From the NCBI GenBank assembly GCA_000799755.1, contig JUHI01000003.1:248001-312000 (forward strand): a stretch of 64,000 nucleotides of DNA, read 5' to 3'. The notes under the pieces are model-generated. The model had not been told where the DNA came from. It searched no databases and saw only the letters and a program-made list of their open reading frames with translations. Made by a program: the position numbers and the translations under genes. The DNA comes from Martinezella tropici. Lineage in GTDB: Bacteria; Pseudomonadota; Alphaproteobacteria; Rhizobiales; Rhizobiaceae. Of the stretch, positions 8,059 to 16,619 are shown piece after piece. The stretch's first letter is position 1, and each line of letters starts with the position of its first letter.

Positions 8059-9342
8059 ATGTCCGACAATGCAGCCCTTATCGCGCGTCGTGAACGGCTC
8101 TTAGGCCGCAACATGTCGCTCTTCTACGACGACCCCGTGCATCTCGTGCGCGGGGAAGGCGTCTGGCTCTGGGATGCCGACGGCCGCAAATATCTCGACT
8201 GCTACAACAACGTGCCGCATGTCGGCCATTGCCATCCTCACGTCGTCGAGGCGATCACCCGGCAGGCGTCGATGCTGAACACGCATACGCGCTACCTGCA
8301 TGAAGGCATTCTCGACTATGTCGAGCGGCTGACTGCAACCTTCGACAAGAGCCTCAATGCCGCGATCCTGACCTGCACCGGCAGCGAGGCGAACGACGTG
8401 GCCCTGCGCATGGCGCAGGCGGTGACCGGAAAGACCGGCGTCATCGCCACGAACCACACCTATCATGGCAATACGACCGCGGTATCGCAGCTATCGACCC
8501 GCATGCCGCCGGTTGGCGGTTTCGGCGGCCATGTCCGCCATGTGCCGGCTCCCGACAGCTACCGTCCGCTCGGCGGCGAGGGCGGAGACGCTTTTGCGAC
8601 GGCCTTCGCAGCCGAAGTCGAGAAGGCAATCGCCTCTCTTCAAGACACACCGCACGGCTTCTCGGCCATCATCATCGATCCGTTCTTTGCCAACGAAGGC
8701 TTTCCGGATCTGCCGCCGGGCTTCCTGGATAAGACGGTTGCTGCCGTGCGCAAGGCCGGCGGCCTCGTGATCACCGATGAGGTGCAGCCCGGTTTCGGCC
8801 GCACAGGCTCGCACATGTGGGGCCACCAGCACGCGGGCATCGTTCCCGATATCGTGACACTCGGTAAGCCGATGGCCAATGGGCATCCCGTCGGCGGCGT
8901 CATCGCCAATGTCGATACGATCAATGCCTTCCGCAAGGCATTCCGCTATTTCAATACCTTCGGCGGCAATCCGGTCTCCTGTGCGGCTGCCATGGCGGTG
9001 CTCGATGTCATCGAGAATGAAAAACTCGTCGAGAATGCCCGCAATGTCGGCGAATACACCCGCGATGCCTTCAAGCGGCTGGCGCAGAAGCATTCGATCA
9101 TCGGCGATGTGCGCGGCAGCGGCCTGTTCATGGGCACGGAATTCGTTCTGGACAGGCAAACGAAGGAGCCGGCCACTGCCGAGGCGACACGCATCATCAA
9201 CACCATGCGCGAACGCGGCGTGCTGATGGGCAAGATCGGCATTCACCAATGCGCTACGAAGATCCGCCCGCCCATGCCGTTCACCCGGGAAAATGCCGAA
9301 TTCATGTTGTCGATCTTCGACGACGTCCTGTCCGGCCTGTGA
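8059..9342 (+). CDS. class III PLP enzyme of the AGXT2L phospho-lyase type
   Basis: A 427-residue PLP enzyme. NNVPHVGHCHPHVVEA (about 50-65) and LNTHTRYLHEGILDY (about 73-87) closely follow the vertebrate AGXT2L1/AGXT2L2 sequences, which are ethanolamine-phosphate and 5-phosphohydroxylysine phospho-lyases rather than transaminases. Asp240 lies in ITDEVQPGFGRTGSHMWG and Lys270 in LGKPMANGHP. The next gene, 6 bp downstream, encodes an APH-fold kinase, matching the kinase plus lyase pairing known for hydroxylysine breakdown. Expected chemistry: removal of phosphate and ammonia from an O-phospho amino alcohol, giving an aldehyde. The C-terminal domain of the protein at 61302-64000 is a paralogue. 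An ordinary transaminase remains possible. Confidence 0.75.
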   Translation: MSDNAALIARRERLLGRNMSLFYDDPVHLVRGEGVWLWDADGRKYLDCYNNVPHVGHCHPHVVEAITRQASMLNTHTRYLHEGILDYVERLTATFDKSLNAAILTCTGSEANDVALRMAQAVTGKTGVIATNHTYHGNTTAVSQLSTRMPPVGGFGGHVRHVPAPDSYRPLGGEGGDAFATAFAAEVEKAIASLQDTPHGFSAIIIDPFFANEGFPDLPPGFLDKTVAAVRKAGGLVITDEVQPGFGRTGSHMWGHQHAGIVPDIVTLGKPMANGHPVGGVIANVDTINAFRKAFRYFNTFGGNPVSCAAAMAVLDVIENEKLVENARNVGEYTRDAFKRLAQKHSIIGDVRGSGLFMGTEFVLDRQTKEPATAEATRIINTMRERGVLMGKIGIHQCATKIRPPMPFTRENAEFMLSIFDDVLSGL

Positions 9343-9348
9343 GGCGAT

Positions 9349-10404
9349 ATGGCTGATCAGCTGCCGCAAAACATCCGCGACGCCTTGCAGAAGCGCGCGC
9401 TGGAGGCCCTCGACCATTGGCCGGTGCAGGCGCACGAGCCGGTCCTGATGAAATATCGGGAGAACGCCGTCTTCCGCATTACGCTGGAAGACGGGCAATT
9501 CGCCGCCCTCCGGTTGCACCGACCGGGTTACCATGACGAGACGAGCCTGCGTTCGGAACTACATTTCATGGCGGCGCTCAAGCTAGGCGGGCTCGACGTC
9601 CCGAGCCCGGTTCCAACGACAAGCAGGCAAAGCCTCGTTCGCCTGGGGGCCAACAGGCATTTTCCCGAACAGCATGCCGATGTGGTGAGCTGGATCGATG
9701 GCGTTCCGCTTGGCCAGAGCGGCACGCCGCTTTCGCAATCGACTGAAATGCAGGAGGCAATCTTCTTCCGCATCGGTCAAAACATGGCCGCCATGCACGC
9801 GCTTGCCGATGCCTGGGAACCGCCGGAACGCTTTCGTCGTCCGGCTTGGGACGTCGACGGCCTGGTCGGCGAAAAGCCACTCTGGGGCCGCTTCTGGGAT
9901 TGTCGCGGCCTTTCGCCTGAGAGCATTATCGCGCTCTCGGCACTACGCCACGAGCTGCGCCGCGCCCTCGCTTATGCGGACAGTGAGAGCCTCGACTACG
10001 GACTGATCCATGCCGATCTCGTACGGGAAAACATCTTCCTGACAGGAACTGACGGCAATGTCGCCTTCATCGATTTCGACGACGCGGGGCACGGTTTCCG
10101 CCTGTTCGATCTGGCAACGACGCTGCTCAAGAACCGCAACGAACCCGCCTATCCGGCAATCGAGAGAGCGCTGATATCAGGCTACCGCAGCCGGCGAGCA
10201 CTCTCCGACGCGGCTCTGGCGAGCCTGCCTCTATTCATGGTGCTGAGGAGCCTTACATATATCGGATGGCTCGCCGAACGCCCGGAAATTCCCGACAGCG
10301 CCGAGCGCCTGTCGCGCTACGTCAATGAAAGCCTGGAGATGGCAAGAAAGCTGACTCTGCCGCTTGACATCTTCAACATAATTGTTAACGTGTTAAGTAA
10401 ATAG
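9349..10404 (+). CDS. APH-fold kinase, probable amino alcohol kinase
   Basis: A 351-residue aminoglycoside-phosphotransferase-fold protein of the homoserine kinase II/hydroxylysine kinase type. The catalytic loop is LIHADLVRENIF (His221, Asp223, Asn228) and the metal-binding segment IDFDDAGHGFRLFDLA (Asp242, Asp244). It follows the phospho-lyase-like gene with a 6-bp gap, so the two are almost certainly coexpressed. Predicted role: ATP-dependent phosphorylation of a hydroxyl group on an amino alcohol, to be eliminated by the lyase. The last codons are AT-rich and contain the motif at 10385-10399, so the 3' end doubles as a regulatory site. It is not an antibiotic-resistance gene by context. 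Confidence 0.75.
   Translation: MADQLPQNIRDALQKRALEALDHWPVQAHEPVLMKYRENAVFRITLEDGQFAALRLHRPGYHDETSLRSELHFMAALKLGGLDVPSPVPTTSRQSLVRLGANRHFPEQHADVVSWIDGVPLGQSGTPLSQSTEMQEAIFFRIGQNMAAMHALADAWEPPERFRRPAWDVDGLVGEKPLWGRFWDCRGLSPESIIALSALRHELRRALAYADSESLDYGLIHADLVRENIFLTGTDGNVAFIDFDDAGHGFRLFDLATTLLKNRNEPAYPAIERALISGYRSRRALSDAALASLPLFMVLRSLTYIGWLAERPEIPDSAERLSRYVNESLEMARKLTLPLDIFNIIVNVLSK
10385..10399 (+). promoter_or_regulatory. candidate HpaR operator upstream of hpaF
   Basis: TTAACGTGTTAAGTA, with inverted core TTAAC-GT-GTTAA, inside the last codons of the kinase gene and 22 bp before hpaF. It matches the site at 30267-30281 (opposite strand) at 14 of 15 bases. It could give the hpa genes their own promoter within the long operon. 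Confidence 0.45.
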
Positions 10405-10421
10405 GAGATCGGGAGGACTTA

Positions 10422-10808
10422 ATGCCACATCTCGCCATCGAATATTCGGCTAATCTAGAGGGCCGCGCCGATATCGGCGCGCTCTGCGAGCGGCTGCTGA
10501 AGACAGTTCTGGATACCGGTCTTTTCGAGGTCGGGGCCGTACGGGTGCGCGCCTTTCGCGCCGAGCATTACGCCATCGCCGACAAGCTGCCTGAAAACGC
10601 CTTCGTGGATCTGAACTTCCGCATCGGCAAGGGCCGTACGGACGACGAAAAGAAGCGCACAGGTGAGGCGATCTTTGCAGCGGCCATCGACGTCCTCGGC
10701 CCCCTCTTTGAGACGCCGCATTTCGCCCTCTCGCTGGAGATCCGCGAGATCGATGCGGAACTGAGTTGGAAGAAGAACGCCATTCACCCGCGTCTACGCG
10801 GCAAGTGA
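10422..10808 (+). CDS. hpaF: 5-carboxymethyl-2-hydroxymuconate delta-isomerase HpaF
   Basis: A 128-residue member of the tautomerase superfamily, the same length as E. coli HpaF (about 126). It begins MPHLAIEYSANLE, so after Met removal the catalytic N-terminal proline is Pro1. FVDLNFRIGKGRTDDEKK (around 62-79) and ALSLEIREID near the C-terminus match the family. It isomerises 5-carboxymethyl-2-hydroxymuconate to its oxo form in homoprotocatechuate breakdown. A GGGAGGAC ribosome site precedes the ATG. It opens the hpa block of the operon. Confidence 0.92.
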   Translation: MPHLAIEYSANLEGRADIGALCERLLKTVLDTGLFEVGAVRVRAFRAEHYAIADKLPENAFVDLNFRIGKGRTDDEKKRTGEAIFAAAIDVLGPLFETPHFALSLEIREIDAELSWKKNAIHPRLRGK

Positions 10809-10850
10809 CACCTCCCTTCGCGGGACGACGTAACACCAAAGGAATAGACG

Positions 10851-12368
10851 ATGTCCAAACTGCAGGAAAACATCGCAAAGGCCGAAGGCTTTCTGGCCCG
10901 GTTCAAGGATAGCGGCGTACTCAACCGCATCAATGGCGAGGATGTGCGCGCCGATGATGGTTCCACCTTCGAGACCATCTCCCCCATCGACCTGAAGCCG
11001 CTCGCAACCGTTGCCCGCGGCAAGGCTGCCGATATCGATCGCGCCGCAAAGGCTGCAAAAGCCGCTTTCGCCGAATGGGCCGCCATGCCGGGCGACGCGC
11101 GCAAGAAGCTGCTGCACAGAATAGCCGATGCGATCGTGGCCCGCGCCGAAGAGATCGCCTTCGTCGAATGCATGGACACCGGGCAGTCGCTGAAGTTCAT
11201 GGCGAAAGCCGCCCTGCGCGGCGCGGAAAACTTCCGCTTCTTCGCCGACCGCGCACCGGAAGCCCGTGACGGCAAGGCGATCCGCGCCGAGGGCCAGGTG
11301 AACCTGACGACCCGCGTGCCGATCGGCCCGGTCGGTATCATCACGCCCTGGAACACCCCTTTCATGCTGTCGACCTGGAAGATCGCGCCGGCGCTTGCCG
11401 CCGGATGCACCATCGTCCACAAGCCGGCCGAGTTCTCGCCGCTGACCGCGCGCCTTCTGATTGACATCGCCGAGGAAGCCGGCCTGCCGAAGGGGGTCTG
11501 GAACCTCGTCAACGGCTTCGGCGAGGATGCCGGCAAGGCTCTGACGGAACATCCCCTGATCAAGGCGATCGGCTTCGTCGGCGAAAGCCGCACCGGCTCG
11601 ATGATCATGAAGCAGGGCGCTGATACGCTGAAGCGTGTGCATTTCGAGCTTGGCGGCAAGAACCCGGTCATCGTCTTTGCAGACGCCGATCTGGAGCGCG
11701 CCGCCGATGCGGCCGTCTTCATGATCTACTCTCTGAACGGCGAGCGCTGCACCTCGTCATCGCGCCTGCTGGTCGAGGAAAGCGTCTACGACAAATTCAC
11801 CGCGATCGTCGCTGAGAAGGCCAAGCGTATCAAGGTCGGTCATCCGCTGGACCCGGAAACCGTGGTCGGCCCGCTCGTTCATCCCGTGCATGAAAAGAAG
11901 GTGCTGGAATATATCCAGATCGGCCGTTCGGAAGGTGCTACGCTTGCCGCCGGCGGTGAGAAGGTCAACGGCCCTGGCGGCGGTTGCTATGTCTCCCCCA
12001 CCCTGTTCACCGGCGCCAACAACCAGATGCGCATCGCCCAGGAAGAGATCTTCGGGCCGGTGCTGACTGCCATCCCCTTCAAGGACGAAGCCGATGCGCT
12101 TGCCCTTGCCAATGACGTCCAATACGGCCTCACAGGCTATCTCTGGACGTCGGACGTCACCCGCGCTTTCCGGTTCACCGATCATCTCGAAGCCGGCATG
12201 ATCTGGGTGAACTCAGAAAACGTCCGCCATTTGCCGACCCCCTTCGGTGGGGTCAAGAGCTCCGGCATCGGCCGCGACGGCGGCGACTGGTCTTTCGATT
12301 TCTACATGGAAACCAAGAACATCGCCTTCGCCACCAAGCCACACGCCATTCAGAAACTCGGCGGCTGA
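10851..12368 (+). CDS. hpaE: 5-carboxymethyl-2-hydroxymuconate semialdehyde dehydrogenase HpaE
   Basis: A 505-residue NAD-dependent ALDH. ITPWNTPFMLSTWKIAP lies at about 164-180, Glu266 in HFELGGKNPV is the general base and Cys300 in NGERCTSSSRL is the nucleophile. The usual FTGST cofactor motif is FVGESRTG, as is normal in HpaE proteins. It oxidises the ring-cleavage product of homoprotocatechuate to 5-carboxymethyl-2-hydroxymuconate, the substrate of HpaF encoded just upstream; HpaD, which makes its substrate, is encoded just downstream. The start is supported by AAAGGAA before the ATG. Confidence 0.92.
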   Translation: MSKLQENIAKAEGFLARFKDSGVLNRINGEDVRADDGSTFETISPIDLKPLATVARGKAADIDRAAKAAKAAFAEWAAMPGDARKKLLHRIADAIVARAEEIAFVECMDTGQSLKFMAKAALRGAENFRFFADRAPEARDGKAIRAEGQVNLTTRVPIGPVGIITPWNTPFMLSTWKIAPALAAGCTIVHKPAEFSPLTARLLIDIAEEAGLPKGVWNLVNGFGEDAGKALTEHPLIKAIGFVGESRTGSMIMKQGADTLKRVHFELGGKNPVIVFADADLERAADAAVFMIYSLNGERCTSSSRLLVEESVYDKFTAIVAEKAKRIKVGHPLDPETVVGPLVHPVHEKKVLEYIQIGRSEGATLAAGGEKVNGPGGGCYVSPTLFTGANNQMRIAQEEIFGPVLTAIPFKDEADALALANDVQYGLTGYLWTSDVTRAFRFTDHLEAGMIWVNSENVRHLPTPFGGVKSSGIGRDGGDWSFDFYMETKNIAFATKPHAIQKLGG

Positions 12369-12405
12369 GCCGCCAACACATAAGTACGCATAAGAGGAGG
12401 AACAA

Positions 12406-13386
12406 ATGCCCCTGCCGAAACCCAATCTCTACCCGCCCTTCAACATCGTCCGCCTCAGCCATGTCGAGTTCGGCGTCATCGATCTTGCCAAGTCCCGCGC
12501 CTTCTATGTCGATACGCTCGGCCTGCAGGTGACGGACGAAACGGCCGATACGATCTATCTCCGGGCGCTGGAAGAGCGCGGCCATCACTGCATCGTGCTC
12601 AAGAAGTCCGACAAGGCCGAGGCGCGTGATCTCGGCTTCAAGGTCTTCAGCGACGAGGATCTCGACAAGGCGGCGCATTTCTTCAAGGGCAAGGATCTGC
12701 CGGTGGAATGGGTCGAACGCCCCTATCAGGCGCGGACCTTCCGTACCCGCGACCCGCACGGCATACCCCTTGAATTCTATTCGAAGATGGATCGCCTGCC
12801 GCCGATCCACCAGAAATACGCGCTTTACAAGGGTGTGAAGCCGCTGCGCATCGACCACTTCAACTGCTTCTCGACCAATGTCGACGAGAGCGTCGCCTTC
12901 TATAACGAGCTCGGCTTCCGCGTGACCGAATATACCGAGGATGCGGAAACCGGTCGCCTCTGGGCGGCCTGGACGCATCGCAAGGGCGGCGTCCACGACA
13001 TCGCCTTCACCAATGGCCGCGGCCCGCGCCTGCACCACACCGCCTTCTGGGTGCCGACGCCGCTCAACATCATCGACTTGCTCGACCTGATGGCGACGAC
13101 CGGCTGGGTTGCCAATATCGAGCGCGGTCCGGGCCGCCACGGCATCTCGAACGCCTTCTTCCTCTATATTCTCGATCCGGACGGCCATCGCATCGAGATC
13201 TATTGCTCGGACTACCAGACCGTCGATCCTGACCTGGAGCCGATCAAATGGGATCTGAAAGATCCGCAGCGCCAGACTCTTTGGGGCGCACCCGCTCCCA
13301 AATCCTGGTTCGAACATGGTAGCCTGTTTGCCGGTGCGGAAGTGGCCGAGCCTGACCTGAAGGCACAGCCGATTATCGCGCCTTAA
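12406..13386 (+). CDS. hpaD: 3,4-dihydroxyphenylacetate 2,3-dioxygenase HpaD, VOC (type I) class
   Basis: A 326-residue extradiol dioxygenase of the vicinal oxygen chelate superfamily. It has an N-terminal VOC domain (LSHVEFGVIDLAKSRAFY, about 17-34) and a catalytic C-terminal one. The metal ligands His151 (RIDHFNCFS), His211 (RLHHTAFW) and Glu264 (HRIEIYC) line up with His155, His214 and Glu267 of the Arthrobacter/Brevibacterium enzymes. It opens homoprotocatechuate between C2 and C3. E. coli HpaD is a LigB-type protein of different fold, so this pathway uses the Gram-positive-type ring-cleavage enzyme with otherwise E. coli-like partners. GAGGAGGAAC precedes the ATG. Confidence 0.93.
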   Translation: MPLPKPNLYPPFNIVRLSHVEFGVIDLAKSRAFYVDTLGLQVTDETADTIYLRALEERGHHCIVLKKSDKAEARDLGFKVFSDEDLDKAAHFFKGKDLPVEWVERPYQARTFRTRDPHGIPLEFYSKMDRLPPIHQKYALYKGVKPLRIDHFNCFSTNVDESVAFYNELGFRVTEYTEDAETGRLWAAWTHRKGGVHDIAFTNGRGPRLHHTAFWVPTPLNIIDLLDLMATTGWVANIERGPGRHGISNAFFLYILDPDGHRIEIYCSDYQTVDPDLEPIKWDLKDPQRQTLWGAPAPKSWFEHGSLFAGAEVAEPDLKAQPIIAP

Positions 13387-13453
13387 GCGTTACCCTTGAG
13401 AGCGGGTGAAAATGCCCGCTCTCATCAGCGTTCGAAAGCGCGAGGAGGCAGTC

Positions 13454-14908
13454 ATGAATCTGAAAGACGCAACATTGTTCCGACAGGCGGCATTGGTCGG
13501 CGGCGAGTGGATCGAAGCCGATCCATCCAATGCGATCAAGGTCGACAATCCGGCCACGGGCGAGATCATCGGTCTCGTTCCCAATCTGGGCGCCGCCGAG
13601 ACAAAGAAGGCGATTGCCGCAGCCGAAGCCGCGCAGAAGGAATGGGCCGGCCGCACCGCCAAGGAACGCTCCGGCATCCTCCGGCGCTGGTTCGAGCTGA
13701 TGATGGAAAACCAGGATGATCTCGGACGCATCCTGACGGCCGAACAGGGCAAACCGCTGCCCGAAGCCAAGGGCGAGATCGCCTATGGCGCAAGCTTCGT
13801 CGAATGGTTTGCCGAAGAGGCCCGCCGCGTCTATGGCGACATCATTCCCGGCCACCAGAAGGACAAGCGCATTCTGGTCATGAAACAGCCGATCGGCGTG
13901 GTCGCGGCGATCACCCCCTGGAATTTCCCGAATGCGATGATCACCCGCAAGGCCGGGCCGGCCTTTGCCGCCGGCTGCGCCATGGTGCTGAAGCCCGCCT
14001 CGCAGACGCCGTTTTCGGCGATCGCGATTGCGATCCTGGCCGAACGCGCCGGCCTGCCCAAGGGTCTCTTCAGCGTTCTGACAGGCTCGGCCCGCGCCAT
14101 CGGCGCCGAAATGACGGGTAGCCCTGTCGTGCGCAAGCTCACTTTCACCGGTTCGACCGAAGTCGGCGCCGAGCTCTACAAGCAGAGCGCGCCGACCATC
14201 AAGAAACTCGGCCTGGAACTCGGCGGCAATGCGCCTTTCATCGTCTTCGACGACGCTGATCTCGATGCCGCCGTCGAAGGTGCCATGATTGCCAAGTTCC
14301 GCAATAACGGCCAGACCTGCGTCTGCGCCAATCGTCTCTATGTGCAGGACGGCGTCTATGATGCCTTTGCGGAAAAGCTCTCCAAGGCCGTCAATTCGCT
14401 GAAGACCGGCAACGGTTTCGACGAGGGCATCAATCTCGGACCGCTGATCGACGAGGCAGCCCTTGCCAAGGTCGAGGAGCATGTCGCCGATGCCCTTTCC
14501 AAGGGAGGCCGCGTCGTTGCCGGCGGTCATCGCCATCAGCTCGGCGGACGCTTCTATGAGGCAACCGTGCTTGCCGACGTCACACCCGCCATGGCCGTTG
14601 CGAAGGAAGAGACCTTCGGGCCGGTGGCTCCCCTCTTCCGCTTCAAGGACGAGGCCGACGTCATCGCCCAGGCGAACGACACCGAATTCGGCCTCGCCTC
14701 CTATTTCTATGCCAAGGACCTCGCCCGCGTCTTCCGTGTCGCGGAAGCGCTGGAATACGGCATGGTCGGGGTCAATACCGGCCTGATCTCGACGGCCGAA
14801 GCGCCTTTCGGCGGCGTCAAACTCTCAGGCCTCGGCCGCGAGGGATCGCGCTACGGCATCGAGGAATTCACCGAAATCAAATATGTCTGCCTCGGCGGCG
14901 TCGTCTGA
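13454..14908 (+). CDS. gabD: succinate-semialdehyde dehydrogenase GabD
   Basis: A 484-residue NAD(P)-dependent ALDH of the GabD type. ITPWNFPNAMITRKAGPA (about 153-170), FTGSTEVG at 231, Glu255 in LELGGNAPF and Cys289 in NGQTCVCANR are present; Cys291 two residues on is the redox partner seen in GabD. I chose the ATG at 13454 because GAGGAGGCA lies directly before it; an earlier in-frame ATG (13406) would add 16 residues with no homology. It turns the succinate semialdehyde released by HpaI into succinate, closing the pathway into the TCA cycle. Confidence 0.9.
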   Translation: MNLKDATLFRQAALVGGEWIEADPSNAIKVDNPATGEIIGLVPNLGAAETKKAIAAAEAAQKEWAGRTAKERSGILRRWFELMMENQDDLGRILTAEQGKPLPEAKGEIAYGASFVEWFAEEARRVYGDIIPGHQKDKRILVMKQPIGVVAAITPWNFPNAMITRKAGPAFAAGCAMVLKPASQTPFSAIAIAILAERAGLPKGLFSVLTGSARAIGAEMTGSPVVRKLTFTGSTEVGAELYKQSAPTIKKLGLELGGNAPFIVFDDADLDAAVEGAMIAKFRNNGQTCVCANRLYVQDGVYDAFAEKLSKAVNSLKTGNGFDEGINLGPLIDEAALAKVEEHVADALSKGGRVVAGGHRHQLGGRFYEATVLADVTPAMAVAKEETFGPVAPLFRFKDEADVIAQANDTEFGLASYFYAKDLARVFRVAEALEYGMVGVNTGLISTAEAPFGGVKLSGLGREGSRYGIEEFTEIKYVCLGGVV

Positions 14909-14931
14909 GGTCAAGAGAAGGCCATGAAAGC

Positions 14932-15804
14932 ATGACCCATCCAAGATTCCTGTCTTTTTCGAGAAGCGGCCGTCACGGTTACGGGCTTGCGGTCGACGGC
15001 GGTGTCGTCGACCTCTCCGCCCGCCACGGCGCGACCTGGCCGACGCTGCGTGAGGTGATCCAGGCTGGCTGCCTCGCTCAGCTCGCGGAGGAAGCCAAAT
15101 CGTTGAAGCCGGATTTCGCGCTTGACGACATCCGCTTCGAGATTCCCATCCCGTCGCCGGAAAAGATCATCTGCGTCGGGGTCAACTTCCCCGACCGCAA
15201 CGAGGAATACAAGGATGGGCAGGCTGCCCCCTCCAACCCCTCGCTCTTCATCCGCTTTCCGCGGTCCTTCACCGGCCACGACCAACCGCTGATCCGGCCG
15301 CCGGAAAGCCCCCAACTCGACTACGAAGGCGAGATCGTCATCGTCATCGGCAAGGGCGGCCGGCGGATTGCCGAAGTCGATGCCTTCAGCCACATTGCGG
15401 CTCTCTCGCTTTGCAACGAAGGTACGATCCGCGACTGGGTTCGGCACGCGAAGTTCAACGTCACCCAGGGCAAGAATTTCGACAATACAGGCTCTATCGG
15501 CCCCTGGTTGATCCCCTTCACCGATGCGGCTCAGCTAGATGACATCGAGCTCAAGACCCGCGTCAACGGCGAGGTCCGCCAGAGCGACCGCACCAGCCGG
15601 ATGATCTTCTCCTTCCGCAAAATCATCAACTACATCTCCACCTTCACCACGCTCGTCCCCGGCGACGTCATCGTAACAGGCACGCCGACCGGCGCCGGCG
15701 CCCGCTTCGACCCGCCGATCTGGCTGAAGCCCGGCGATGTCGTCGAAGTCGAGGCCGATGGCCTCGGCATCCTGAAAAACACCATCGCCGACGAGGTGCT
15801 CTGA
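14932..15804 (+). CDS. hpaG: fumarylacetoacetate hydrolase-family HpaG (decarboxylase/isomerase)
   Basis: A 290-residue protein with one FAH domain from about 78. KIICVGVNFPDRNEEY opens the domain, LDYEGEIVIVIGKGGRRI carries the metal-binding acidic residues, and GDVIVTGTPTGAG is the C-terminal signature. In E. coli HpaG is a fused pair of FAH domains of about 430 residues that decarboxylates 5-oxopent-3-ene-1,2,5-tricarboxylate and isomerises the product. Here only one domain is encoded in the cluster, so one protein may do both steps, or a partner may lie elsewhere. It sits between gabD and hpaH with a one-base overlap with hpaH. Confidence 0.85.
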   Translation: MTHPRFLSFSRSGRHGYGLAVDGGVVDLSARHGATWPTLREVIQAGCLAQLAEEAKSLKPDFALDDIRFEIPIPSPEKIICVGVNFPDRNEEYKDGQAAPSNPSLFIRFPRSFTGHDQPLIRPPESPQLDYEGEIVIVIGKGGRRIAEVDAFSHIAALSLCNEGTIRDWVRHAKFNVTQGKNFDNTGSIGPWLIPFTDAAQLDDIELKTRVNGEVRQSDRTSRMIFSFRKIINYISTFTTLVPGDVIVTGTPTGAGARFDPPIWLKPGDVVEVEADGLGILKNTIADEVL

Positions 15805-16607
15805 TGCTGTCGCAAGATGAAATCCAGGCCGCAGCTGAGAGCCTCGACCAGGCCGAGCGGACGCGCCTTCAGACCGGGCTCCTGTCGCTGAAGCACCCGC
15901 AGATGACCATGGACGACTCCTATGCCATCCAGAGTGCATGGGTGAAGAAGAAGATAGCAGCCGGCCGCAAGCCGATCGGCTGGAAGATCGGGCTGACATC
16001 GAAGGCGATGCAATATGCCCTCAATATCAACATTCCCGATTCCGGCGTGCTCTTCGACGACATGATCTTCGAAGACGGCGCGACCGTGCCGGCTGATCGC
16101 TTCATCCAGCCACGCATCGAGGCCGAAATCGCTTTCGTCATGAAGGCGCCGCTCAGGGGGCCGAATGTTTCGATCTTCGATGTGCTGAATGCCACCGACT
16201 ATGTCACGCCGGCGCTTGAGATCCTCGACACCCGCATCCTCCGCGTCGATCCTGACACGAAGAAGGCCCGCACCATCGTCGATACCATCTCAGACAACGC
16301 CGCCAACGCCGGCATCGTCACCGGCGGCCGCGCGGTGCGGCCCGACCAGATCGACATGCGCTGGATGGGCGCGATCGTCAGCCGCAACGCCGAAGTCGAG
16401 GAAACCGGCCTTGGTGCTGGCGTTCTTAACCAGCCTGCACGCGGCATCGCCTGGCTTGCCAATCGCCTGTCGCAATATGGCGACGGCATCGAGGCCGGCC
16501 AGATCGTGCTTGCCGGTTCGTTTATCCGCCCGATCGAGGCGCGGCACGGCGATACGATCAATGCCGATTTCGGTCCCTACGGATCGGTCAGCCTGTTCTT
16601 TGCATGA
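15804..16607 (+). CDS. hpaH: 2-oxo-hept-3-ene-1,7-dioate hydratase HpaH
   Basis: A 267-residue hydratase of the HpaH/MhpD/vanillate-type family, of normal length. KPIGWKIGLTSKAMQ (about 53-67), IQPRIEAEIAFVM (about 98-110) with its metal-binding acidic residues, and the C-terminal IRPIEARHGDTINADFGPYG segment are characteristic. It adds water to the heptadienoate produced by HpaG. The start codon overlaps the stop of hpaG by one base, which indicates tight coupling. Confidence 0.92.
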   Translation: MLSQDEIQAAAESLDQAERTRLQTGLLSLKHPQMTMDDSYAIQSAWVKKKIAAGRKPIGWKIGLTSKAMQYALNINIPDSGVLFDDMIFEDGATVPADRFIQPRIEAEIAFVMKAPLRGPNVSIFDVLNATDYVTPALEILDTRILRVDPDTKKARTIVDTISDNAANAGIVTGGRAVRPDQIDMRWMGAIVSRNAEVEETGLGAGVLNQPARGIAWLANRLSQYGDGIEAGQIVLAGSFIRPIEARHGDTINADFGPYGSVSLFFA

Positions 16608-16619
16608 AGGAGTGAACTC

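Noticed and set aside
9349..10404. Aminoglycoside resistance phosphotransferase
   Set aside because: The fold is APH, but the sequence resembles homoserine/hydroxylysine kinase types and the gene sits in a catabolic operon beside a phospho-lyase-like gene.
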